Under the pieces are notes generated by a model. It saw only the letters and a program-made list of their open reading frames with translations. It searched no databases and was not told the DNA's origin. Both the position numbers and the translations under genes were made by a program. A DNA stretch of 64,000 bases, taken from positions 51,266-115,265 of the forward strand of contig JAEXSP010000017.1 of assembly GCA_023453795.1 (NCBI GenBank), in the 5' to 3' direction. The stretch is from Bacillota bacterium. Lineage in GTDB: Bacteria; Bacillota; Clostridia; Acetivibrionales; JAEXSP01. Of this stretch, positions 53,466-61,412 are shown piece by piece; the stretch's first letter is position 1, and every line of letters starts with the position of its first letter.

Positions 53466-53918
53466 ATGGGTAAGAATACTGAACCTATTTCATGGTTTGA
53501 TGGTGAAGACAAGGAAATGCTGGAAGCAATCAATTCCGCACAATCTAATTTCCAGTTATTTGTCAATGCAATAGATGAAGATAACAGACGAATTCTTCCG
53601 GTATTGGAAGATGCTCTTGTTAAATATGCTTTTCCTGCTACAAAAGGGAAGGTTAAAGTCGAGCACATGTTTCTTTCCAATATAAAAATCGTCGAAGATC
53701 ATTTAACTGGGGTACTCGTAAGTGAACCAATGTATACAAACAAGGTAAAACCTGGACAAACAGTTGAAATAGATCCCTCAAGGGTTTCCGACTGGCTTTA
53801 CGTGATTAATGGTGTCGGTACCGGTGGTTTTACGTTTAAAGTTATGTATTCCAAATTTAGTGAACAGGAAAAGAAACTCTATGGTAATGAACCGCCGTTT
53901 TCCTGGATAGAAAAGTAG
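53466..53918 (+). CDS. DUF2314 domain protein
   Basis: A 150-residue soluble protein. The DUF2314 pattern is seen in KVKVEHMFLSNIKI, then LVSEPMYTNKVKPGQTVEIDPSRVSDWLYV. The family is uncharacterised and often found in polymorphic-toxin immunity or accessory loci. The start has GGGGGCT upstream. Confidence 0.78.
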   Translation: MGKNTEPISWFDGEDKEMLEAINSAQSNFQLFVNAIDEDNRRILPVLEDALVKYAFPATKGKVKVEHMFLSNIKIVEDHLTGVLVSEPMYTNKVKPGQTVEIDPSRVSDWLYVINGVGTGGFTFKVMYSKFSEQEKKLYGNEPPFSWIEK

Positions 53919-53926
53919 CTTGCTCT

Positions 53927-54349
53927 TTATATTGGATTAGCTAACTCAAACTCTGCAAGCCATCTGTGGTACTCACCGTTACCCAGCATTAAATCATAGA
54001 AGAAGGTTGGAATGCATTTTACAATTCTTACTCTTGTACCAACTTCAACCGGCGGAGGATTGCCATGCCCGGTTGTGTTTAACACAGCTGCAAAGCTGCC
54101 TTGAGTATAGTAAGGATTTTCCGGTTGTAGCTCAAACCAAGCAAACCAACGATGAATCATACCATCGGGTAATTGGACTGCGCATAGATTTCCAAACCAA
54201 GGTTTAACTATTATAACAGGAGTGCCTGGGTGTATTTCAGATGGATGACTTACAATTGATATCGCATTTGCTCCCGGAAGAAACTGGGGAGAAGGCATAT
54301 AATTATTCATCAATTTTTTAAATTCCTTTACCTTATGTTCACCATTCAA
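53927..54349 (-). CDS. Protein with two tandem SH3-like repeats
   Basis: A protein of up to 140 residues. The C-terminal 105 residues are two copies of one unit: GTPVIIVKPWFGNLCAVQLPD...HRWFAWFELQ and GTRVRIVKCIPTFFYDLMLGN...HRWLAEFELA. The fold is probably SH3-like. The start is uncertain: ATG 54349 lacks a ribosome site, and a TTG or ATG around 54310-54313 has AAGGA upstream. The function is unknown. Confidence 0.6.
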   Translation of the reverse strand: MNGEHKVKEFKKLMNNYMPSPQFLPGANAISIVSHPSEIHPGTPVIIVKPWFGNLCAVQLPDGMIHRWFAWFELQPENPYYTQGSFAAVLNTTGHGNPPPVEVGTRVRIVKCIPTFFYDLMLGNGEYHRWLAEFELANPI

Positions 54350-54502
54350 TATATGATATAAGTTGGTTATGTGATACTATTAAAAAGGCATGGGGACACA
54401 ACTAGAATTCAAACTGTGAAGAAATAGGAATCTTGAAAGCTCAATCAGCACAAAAAGACAGGCAAGAAATTGATCCTGCCTGTCCTCATTATTAGTTGCT
54501 TC

Positions 54503-56446
54503 TTATACCGGCAGCTTTGTTATTTGTTTAAGCAAATACTGTTTAATAATCGCAAAGTCAAGTGCATCCACTTTTCCGTCCGAGTTTAAGTCAGCCACTT
54601 TATTTGCGTTTTGTACTGGGAAAACATTTATCTGACGCAGAAGATATTGTTTATACATGGCATAATCAAGTGCATCCACAACATTATCATCATTTACATC
54701 ACCATAGATATCTGTCGAGGTTGCGGAATTGACGAAACCGGCCAAAGCATAGATCAATGCTCCGTTCCAGTTTATGGCGATCTCATTTGTCTGATAGTTG
54801 TCCTGATTATCAACCCAGTCTTTTGCTCCGGGCCATCCACCGCCAACAAGATAACCCGGCCAGGGATCGTTTGCCGAGTCTCCGCCCGACGGCCTGTGAT
54901 GTGGGTTTTTTGGCGGATTAATGCCTAATCCTGTTACAAAGGAACGGTCATAATAGTTTCTTCCGAATAAATAACCGAGTGCATCGAGCGAAGTATTTAA
55001 ATAATCTTTTTTCGGAGAGAATTTATTGGCAATTTGCAGGATTAACGTTTGCCTGGCAACTGTGCCGTTGCAGCCCCAGTAGTAGGTGATTCCGAGAGGC
55101 CTGCCGTAGCCGTGATTGTTGTGTGTGTTTACAATACTGTCAGCTGCAGATATCAAAGAGTTCTTTATATTATCGTAAAGAGACTGATTCTTGCCGGATC
55201 TTGTTGAAAGCAGATATGTAAACATTCCAAGATTGTTAACATTACCCCAGTCGAAATCGATATCGATTTTATCGGTAAATCTGCCTGCCCTGTTTTCAAA
55301 ATCACTTAAGCACGCAGCATCTCCTGTTGTTTCCCACATTTCAGCAGCTGCCCAAAGTCTGTCATCCTCATCGGTAGAATCATAAGCTCCTGTAGTAAAG
55401 GCGCTTTGATCAGGTTTGGTGTAATTGGGGTTTGCTTTTAAGAAGTTATAGCTTACCTTAGCAGCACTCAGCAATTTATCTGCATAAGCTGAATCATAAG
55501 GTCTGAATGCCCTGGAAGCCATTGCGAGCATAGCAACAAAATCAGCAGTTGCAGTACTTCCCCATGAAGTATAATACCTGTCAGCTGTTTCTCTTTCAGG
55601 TAAAATGAAACCGCCGAAGTCTTTCGTACTGAGCTTATGGCTGACTTTGCCGCTGCCATCGGGATATTGCATGGTCAGAAGCCAATCTGTTTCATATTTT
55701 ATTTCATCCAGAAAATCAGGGATGGAATTTGAATTCTCAGGCATAGTCAGTTTGATTTCACCGATCTTGTCTTTAAACTGTTCCCATGCAAAAAGCATTG
55801 AACCTACGGTTATTCCGGCGTTTACAACATATTTGTTGTAATCTCCGGCATCATGCCAGCCTTCTGTTCCGTTTTTAACAGAGTGCTGACCGTTTATGTA
55901 ATCAGTGTATGCGTCGTTTGTATGGCAGGCTGCGTGACTATAGGCAACACCGTTGTAAACAGCAGATGCCGCAGAGCCGCATCTTGCAAGGTACATAGCC
56001 AGCATTGATGCCTTATAGGGTTCCAGATAAACATCGCTTGCTATCTTAAAGGTGACACTTTTCCCAACCCCGGGAACCACCAGTACATAAGAGCCTTCCT
56101 GAGTCACGGATGAAAAATCCGTAATGCTGACCTGCTCACTTGTGTCATTATTGTACATGGAGGTTGGTTTACCGCTGTATACAACCTCTCCGTTATCCTT
56201 AACAAGTGAAAATTCCGTACAATTGGCTGAAATTGTGGCTCTCTTGTTCTGATCCGGCAAAAAGCCGATTGAGTTCAATCGTATTCTGGTGTCTACCTGA
56301 TAGCTGCCCAATTGGATGCTTGCTGCGTAAGACTTGTAGGCAGAGAATTCAGGACAAAACAATACCGAAAATGTTAATACAACGCTCAAAACCATAGTAA
56401 TCAACCTTGATGTCATCTTTCTTTTACGAATAGCTTTTAATTTCAT
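54503..56446 (-). CDS. Cellulosomal GH9 endoglucanase with dockerin
   Basis: A 647-residue secreted enzyme: signal peptide (about 1-42), CelD_N-type Ig-like domain (about 50-135), GH9 catalytic (alpha/alpha)6 domain (about 145-570), and a type I dockerin (about 580-645). Catalytic landmarks are GWHDAGDYNKYV (nucleophile-activating Asp), NPHHRPSGGD, and the acid Glu in TNEIAINWNG. The dockerin duplicates GDVNDDNVVDALDYAMYK and ADLNSDGKVDALDFAIIK, both with Ala-Leu at the recognition pair. It cleaves cellulose as part of a cellulosome. The start has AAGGGGG upstream. Confidence 0.95.
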   Translation of the reverse strand: MKLKAIRKRKMTSRLITMVLSVVLTFSVLFCPEFSAYKSYAASIQLGSYQVDTRIRLNSIGFLPDQNKRATISANCTEFSLVKDNGEVVYSGKPTSMYNNDTSEQVSITDFSSVTQEGSYVLVVPGVGKSVTFKIASDVYLEPYKASMLAMYLARCGSAASAVYNGVAYSHAACHTNDAYTDYINGQHSVKNGTEGWHDAGDYNKYVVNAGITVGSMLFAWEQFKDKIGEIKLTMPENSNSIPDFLDEIKYETDWLLTMQYPDGSGKVSHKLSTKDFGGFILPERETADRYYTSWGSTATADFVAMLAMASRAFRPYDSAYADKLLSAAKVSYNFLKANPNYTKPDQSAFTTGAYDSTDEDDRLWAAAEMWETTGDAACLSDFENRAGRFTDKIDIDFDWGNVNNLGMFTYLLSTRSGKNQSLYDNIKNSLISAADSIVNTHNNHGYGRPLGITYYWGCNGTVARQTLILQIANKFSPKKDYLNTSLDALGYLFGRNYYDRSFVTGLGINPPKNPHHRPSGGDSANDPWPGYLVGGGWPGAKDWVDNQDNYQTNEIAINWNGALIYALAGFVNSATSTDIYGDVNDDNVVDALDYAMYKQYLLRQINVFPVQNANKVADLNSDGKVDALDFAIIKQYLLKQITKLPV

Positions 56447-56801
56447 ATTCGTACCCCCTTAAAATTAAATCATGATAATAAGGTAATTTGACTTAAGCTG
56501 CAAGCGTTTTGAGTCGTTACAACGGCAAGTAGGATATATAGATAGGATTTTATTATTATGTAAAGTACAAAGATAATTCTTTTTACAATATTAGATAAAA
56601 TGATTGCTAATGTGACAAAAAATACCTTAGAATATAATTATATACATATAATTACAAAAAATTCAATAGTCAAATTATTGATTACTATTGCAGGCGGTGG
56701 AGTGAAAAGGATGTTTTAACTCGATGAAGGCGGTATACTGTAATTATTCCGATATGTTATTATATATTTATAAAGAAAAAAATGGAAGGGGAGGAAAACT
56801 C
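56447..56801. other. AT-rich divergent intergenic region with a 7-bp inverted repeat
   Basis: About 355 bases between divergent GH9 and GH53 genes. CAATAGT (56664-56670) and ACTATTG (56684-56690) form a perfect inverted repeat with a 13-base spacer, a possible operator shared by the two genes. No other gene or structure is seen. Confidence 0.4.
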
Positions 56802-58553
56802 ATGCTAAAAGAGTATTTAAGAAAAGGCCTGACACTATTTTTTTTACCGGTACTTGTACTCGTAGTGTCTTTGGTTCCTGTTAAGGCGTCTGCTTTCGTT
56901 AATGGTGCCGATATCGGATGGTTGTCGCAGCTTGAGGCTATGGGAGTGAAATGGCAAAATGCAGCGGGTGTTTCAGAGGACCCTCTGAAGATTCTCAAGG
57001 ATAATGGTGTGAATGCGGTACGGCTAAGAGTATTTGTCAATCCTCCGTCTAATTTTATATGGAATAAGAACGGTGCAGGGGTGTATCTCGGTTTTACCGA
57101 TCAGGCAGGCGTGCTTGCAGCAGCAACCCGTGCAAAGAATGCGGGAATGGATATATTTCTGGATATACATTACAGCGATCACTTTGCAGATCCAGCCTGT
57201 CAGGATAAGCCGGCAGCCTGGGCAAATGACAGCTTTGACAAATTGCAGACTGATGTATACAGCTATACATATAACCTGATGACTGCATTAAAAAATAACG
57301 GAACGGTTCCCAAATGGGTACAGGTAGGAAACGAAATAAATAGCGGGATGCTGCTGCCTTCCGGGAGTACCTCCAACTTCAACAATCTAGCGGCGTTGAT
57401 CAACCAGGGGTATAATGCGGTCAAAGCTGTGAGCAGCTCTTCGCAGGTTGTTATTCACCTGGCTAACGGATACAATAACAGTACCTTCAGATGGTTTTTT
57501 GATTCCTTGAAAGCTGCCGGCGGCAAGTTTGACGTGATAGGAGCATCGTATTATCCGTACTGGGATGGCGCCGGCTATACTGAGGATCAGGTTAAACTGG
57601 CTGAAAACCTGAATGATATGGCATCACGTTACGGAAAGCCGGTCATGGTTTGTGAGGTCGGTGGTCATGAGACCGATCCTGTCGGAACATACAATACCGT
57701 TTTGGGAGCCATAAATACCGTTAAGAATGTACCGAACGGAATGGGCATCGGAGTGTTCTACTGGGAGCCTGAGGCAAACTCAAGCGTTCTTCCGGATGCA
57801 TATGGATTAGGTGCATGCAGCAAAGTCTCTGAAAATCTGTTGGAATTCACTACGGCAATTAATGCTTTTAAGGGTGTTAACGAAAGCGTAGGAAACCTGC
57901 TTGAAAATCCAAGCTTCGAAAGTAACGGCAAAGCCACTCAAACACCAAACGGTTGGGCTAAATGGGGTACCTCCGGCGCCTGCTACACCGAAAGCAATGG
58001 AGGTGCACATACCGGAAACTACTATGCCACACATTGGAAGTCATCGGCTTACTCCTGCTCCAACTATCAGAATCTGTCGGGTCTGGCGAATGGAAAATAT
58101 ACGTTGACCGCCTGGGTTAAGAGCTCCGGAGGACAGAGTACGGCGCAAATGTATGCTAAAAGCTTTGGCGGAGCGGAGCTGGATTACAAAATAAATTATG
58201 CTATCGGGAGCTGGACGCAGATTACCATCAGTGACATTGATGTAAAGAACGGGACTATAGAAGTCGGCTTCTACTCTGAAGCAAATGCAAACAACTGGAT
58301 CAATTTTGATGATATAAGCTTAACCAAAAGCACTAACCCTGTAAAGCTGGGGGATGTTAACGGTGATGACGCTGTAGACGCTCTGGATTTCGCAATGATG
58401 AAGTCATATTTGATCGGCAATATCAGAGATTTCCCTGTAAAAAATGGCATTGAAGCCGCTGATGTAAACATTGACAATAGGTTTGACGCTCTGGATCTTG
58501 CTGCCATGAAACAATATTTACTGGGAATAATCAAACAATTCCCGGCTCAATAG
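56802..58553 (+). CDS. Cellulosomal GH53 endo-beta-1,4-galactanase with CBM and dockerin
   Basis: A 583-residue secreted enzyme: signal peptide (1-31), GH53 barrel (about 33-370; acid/base E178 in QVGNEINSG, nucleophile E285 in MVCEVGGHE), a CBM61-like beta-sandwich (about 385-510; NLLENPSFESNG...NWINFDDISL), and a type I dockerin (about 518-583; two Ca2+ repeats with Ala-Leu). It degrades pectic galactan side chains. ATG 56802 has GGGGAGG upstream. It pairs divergently with the GH9 gene. Confidence 0.95.
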   Translation: MLKEYLRKGLTLFFLPVLVLVVSLVPVKASAFVNGADIGWLSQLEAMGVKWQNAAGVSEDPLKILKDNGVNAVRLRVFVNPPSNFIWNKNGAGVYLGFTDQAGVLAAATRAKNAGMDIFLDIHYSDHFADPACQDKPAAWANDSFDKLQTDVYSYTYNLMTALKNNGTVPKWVQVGNEINSGMLLPSGSTSNFNNLAALINQGYNAVKAVSSSSQVVIHLANGYNNSTFRWFFDSLKAAGGKFDVIGASYYPYWDGAGYTEDQVKLAENLNDMASRYGKPVMVCEVGGHETDPVGTYNTVLGAINTVKNVPNGMGIGVFYWEPEANSSVLPDAYGLGACSKVSENLLEFTTAINAFKGVNESVGNLLENPSFESNGKATQTPNGWAKWGTSGACYTESNGGAHTGNYYATHWKSSAYSCSNYQNLSGLANGKYTLTAWVKSSGGQSTAQMYAKSFGGAELDYKINYAIGSWTQITISDIDVKNGTIEVGFYSEANANNWINFDDISLTKSTNPVKLGDVNGDDAVDALDFAMMKSYLIGNIRDFPVKNGIEAADVNIDNRFDALDLAAMKQYLLGIIKQFPAQ

Positions 58554-58566
58554 TAAATAAAAATTA

Positions 58567-58596
58567 GGGGACACACCTCTTCTGAGGAATGTCCCC
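58567..58596. repeat. REP-like palindrome
   Basis: GGGGACA-CA-CCTC-TTCT-GAGG-AA-TGTCCCC, a 7-bp plus 4-bp stem with a 2x2 internal loop. It sits between converging genes and matches elements at 48623 and 54392. Confidence 0.7.
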
Positions 58597-58606
58597 TGCC
58601 AGTCAA

Positions 58607-59893
58607 TTACTGCTTTATACTTTCATAAAATGTAATCGATACCCCGCCTGACCCTGAACCCGGATCTGAGCTCAAATACAACTTATTGTTAAGGTATGAA
58701 TATTTACTGCCTTCCCGGACTTCAAATGTCGGTACAAGAGATCCGAACGGGCCGGCATTCCGGACAATAATTACTTCCCCGTCATTAGTCTCCCAAAGAT
58801 ATCTGGCATCGATTGTCGCAGGGGACCCCAGATTCTGATAATCAGCGCCCGCCCCTAAAATCTTACCATTAATATTTCCGGTCACGGTACCGCCGGTTAT
58901 GGGTATAATATTCCTATTACCTCTCTTGCTTGCCCCGACTGATATACTTCCTCCGAGACTAACATTCTCAGTTATAAGGACGCTTCCTTTTCTTTCAGAT
59001 ACTGCCGTTCTATAGTCCCAGGGCTGGTCTTTAACGTCTGTCGGTTCATCAACTGTAATAGAATTTGTTGAATCGGGCTTAACGGTTACATTGGAAATAT
59101 CATAAACACTTATTTTCATTGTTTTAGCTACCGGGTCTACAACACGTCTGCCTGCATATTTGCCAGAATTAAGCCAGCTGTATGAGCTTGAGCTTGGAGC
59201 TTCAAAATCAGGTACCATTCTCACATCATTCTGGTTTGCCGCAGTTCCGGCGCTTCTCAGGTAAATGTAATTGCCCTGGCTCGTCTTAATTACCAGCAGC
59301 TGCTCGATTTCCATAGCACCGTTTGAAAGATCCAGCTGAAAGTCAAGCCCGCCGGACATCACTGAACCTGTTAATTTTGTACTGCTGATAGTACCGCTTT
59401 GGATTACATACACTTGTCTTTGACCATATTGAGTTTTGCCGAGGTTGTAAACCTTGTCAAGCTTCATGTCTGCTTCAAAAACAAGTACACCACTTTCAGG
59501 CGTTGGAATTCCTTCAGCCATACCGCAGGTCCATGATTTATGCGGAATAAGTATCTTCTTTTCATTGTCAGCTTCGGGTAACACTTTAATTATACCTAAA
59601 AGATATTTTTTAAGTACCGCAAAGTCAAGGGCATTAACCGAACCGTCGCTATTGGTATCGGCTGCTTCAGCATTGGGCAAAGAAGATATTCTCAAGAGAT
59701 AAGCCTTTAGTAATGCCATATCCAGCGCATCAACCGCATTATCCGCATTAACATCACCGCATATAACACCAGCCGCCGCTGTCGTGTTTGCCTGTGTGCC
59801 GAAGGCTGCAACAGCCGATGATTCTGTAAATATCCCTATTGTCATACTGCACATCAGTAGAATTGAAAATAACGCTTTTCTTAATTTGTACAT
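58607..59893 (-). CDS. Secreted protein with N-terminal dockerin and two DUF3237 domains
   Basis: A 428-residue protein: signal peptide (about 1-30), type I dockerin near the N-terminus (about 42-105; GDVNADNAVDALDMALLK and ADTNSDGSVNALDFAVLK), then two DUF3237 domains (about 128-225 and 295-425). The repeats share the pattern GxRxxxxIxxGT, GxxxxGGxDxQ and NDGxxIxxRxxG. DUF3237 is uncharacterised. The dockerin shows that it joins the cellulosome, so a polysaccharide-binding or polysaccharide-modifying role is inferred. The start has GGGGGG upstream. Confidence 0.85.
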   Translation of the reverse strand: MYKLRKALFSILLMCSMTIGIFTESSAVAAFGTQANTTAAAGVICGDVNADNAVDALDMALLKAYLLRISSLPNAEAADTNSDGSVNALDFAVLKKYLLGIIKVLPEADNEKKILIPHKSWTCGMAEGIPTPESGVLVFEADMKLDKVYNLGKTQYGQRQVYVIQSGTISSTKLTGSVMSGGLDFQLDLSNGAMEIEQLLVIKTSQGNYIYLRSAGTAANQNDVRMVPDFEAPSSSSYSWLNSGKYAGRRVVDPVAKTMKISVYDISNVTVKPDSTNSITVDEPTDVKDQPWDYRTAVSERKGSVLITENVSLGGSISVGASKRGNRNIIPITGGTVTGNINGKILGAGADYQNLGSPATIDARYLWETNDGEVIIVRNAGPFGSLVPTFEVREGSKYSYLNNKLYLSSDPGSGSGGVSITFYESIKQ

Positions 59894-59983
59894 AATTAAT
59901 ACCCCCCGTAATCATTAGGCTGGCTTACATTAACTACCATTTATGAGAGTATATTATAATATAATAAGTATATTTGCAAGAGT

Positions 59984-60380
59984 AATCAAAGGGACGGTTC
60001 TGTTGATTACTTGACAAGTTATGCCTACTGTCTTATGAGTAATCATGTATTTGGTGCTGCATGAGAAAAAAGAAAAATACCCAAGATTATAAAGAGAATA
60101 GGGGTAAGCTATGCGTTTCAGGAGTGAGAGTATAAAGGATGAAAGCTATTTATTAAGTGCTGTTAGATATATTCATAATAATCCTGTCAAGGCCGCTGAA
60201 GAATGCAGATGGAGCAGAGCTAATGTCAGTACTGCATACAATTGATGTGAAGCAAAGAAGTGAAATACTGCGGAAATTAAAAGAAATTCATGGAATAACT
60301 CAAAGGCAGATTGCCAGAGTTGCAGGAATCAGTCAAAGTGCGGTCTCGCAAGCATAATCAACAGAACCGTCCCCTTGATT
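59984..60380 (+). mobile_element. Decayed RAYT (REP-associated transposase) element with terminal inverted repeats
   Basis: The 25 bases at 59984-60008 and 60356-60380 are inverted repeats with one mismatch (core GGGACGGTTCTGTTGATT and its complement). Between them lie broken transposase parts. The element is 397 bp long, far too short for an intact copy. Confidence 0.8.
60020..60357 (+). pseudogene. Remnant of an IS200-like Y1 REP-associated transposase
   Basis: Frame fragments in order: YAYCLMSNHV (60020-60049), the HUH active-site motif of the family; RFRSESIKDESYLLSAVRYI and HNNPVKAAEE (60114 onward, ending TGA 60243); and a C-terminal helix-turn-helix EILRKLKEIHGITQRQIARV (to TAA 60357) in another frame. 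Internal deletion and frameshifts make it non-functional. Confidence 0.8.
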
Positions 60381-60405
60381 CACCCTTGATTCAGGAAAAA
60401 TATTC

Positions 60406-60434
60406 TTGACACATATATCGTTAGCCGATATAAT
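60406..60434 (+). promoter_or_regulatory. Promoter and putative operator of the PadR operon
   Basis: TTGACA (60406-60411) and TATAAT (60429-60434) are 17 bases apart. TATATCG (60414-60420) and CGATATA (60426-60432) form a perfect inverted repeat over the spacer and -10 box, the likely autorepressor site. Further GATATA repeats follow. Confidence 0.75.
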
Positions 60435-60483
60435 GGTAGCAGATATAACGGCAGACGATATAGTTAAGGAGGGAAGGATTCAA

Positions 60484-60810
60484 GTGTCTGGATATCAAGA
60501 ATGGAGTGCATTGACTGAAGCTGTATATTACATACTCCTCTCTTTATATACGCCTCTGCACGGCTACGGAATTATGCAGAAGGCAAAGGAATTGAGCAAT
60601 GAGCGCGTAAACCTTGGGCCGGGTACTTTGTATGGCGCAATCAATACTTTGTTGGAAAAGAAATGGATTAAATCTGTTGATGGCGAAAAGGATTCCCGAA
60701 AAAAGGAGTATGAAATAACATCTATGGGTAAAAAGGTTGTCAATATGGAGATTATAAGGCTGGAAGAATTGATTTCCAACGGTAAGAAGATTATAGGAGG
60801 TGAGTTCTGA
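60484..60810 (+). CDS. PadR-family transcriptional regulator
   Basis: A 108-residue winged-helix regulator with the PadR pattern LYTPLHGYGIMQKAKEL, LGPGTLYGAINTLLEKKWI and RKKEYEITSMGKKV. GTG 60484 has AAGGA close upstream. It overlaps the DUF2812 gene by one base (TGATG). PadR-DUF2812 pairs are common in Firmicutes, with the repressor controlling its partner. Confidence 0.9.
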   Translation: MSGYQEWSALTEAVYYILLSLYTPLHGYGIMQKAKELSNERVNLGPGTLYGAINTLLEKKWIKSVDGEKDSRKKEYEITSMGKKVVNMEIIRLEELISNGKKIIGGEF

Positions 60811-61355
60811 TGAAACATATTGTTTGGAAGGCATACTGGGATTTTGAAAAAGAGGAGAAGTGGCTTAACGAAATGGCTGCCAAGGGAATGGCATTATCTG
60901 ATTATTCCTGGTGCAGATATGTTTTCACAGAAGCACCGGACAATGAGTATACCTATAGGATTCAACTCCTGCGGCATAAGCCTGATCATCCCGAAAGCAT
61001 TGCCTACATCAGATTCATGGAGGAAAGCGGGGTTGAATTTGTTGCTTCGTATTGGTATTGGATTTTCCTTCGGAAAAAGTCCTCAGACGGATCCTTTGAT
61101 ATATTCTCGGATATTGATTCACGGATAGACCATTATAAAAGAATAAGTATTTTTTTGGGCAGTATAGGGGCTTTAAATCTGTTTGTCTTTTTGATGGGAA
61201 TTGTCAATCTGGCTGTACAGGAAAACCATGGTTTGGCTGGCATTTCCCTGCTGAATATCCTGAACGGGATTATAGCTGCTGGCTTTACCTGGCTGGTATC
61301 CGGTTACATAAGAAAGATAATAAGGTTAAAAAAGGAAAAGTTGATTTATGAGTAG
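60810..61355 (+). CDS. DUF2812 membrane protein
   Basis: A 181-residue protein: a soluble N-terminal domain with the DUF2812 pattern (WDFEKEEKWLNEMAAKGM, then SYWYWIFLRK) and two C-terminal membrane helices (about 112-135, 145-168). The function is unknown. It is translationally coupled to padR. Confidence 0.88.
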   Translation: MKHIVWKAYWDFEKEEKWLNEMAAKGMALSDYSWCRYVFTEAPDNEYTYRIQLLRHKPDHPESIAYIRFMEESGVEFVASYWYWIFLRKKSSDGSFDIFSDIDSRIDHYKRISIFLGSIGALNLFVFLMGIVNLAVQENHGLAGISLLNILNGIIAAGFTWLVSGYIRKIIRLKKEKLIYE

Positions 61356-61412
61356 AATATACTTTGCAGTAAAAGATATTTGTAAACTTGTATTTTAAAG
61401 AGGAGGATTATT

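Noticed and set aside
60157..60357. A separate 66-residue helix-turn-helix regulator gene
   Set aside because: The helix-turn-helix is the C-terminal part of the decayed RAYT transposase; the first part of the frame overlaps the transposase core in another frame.
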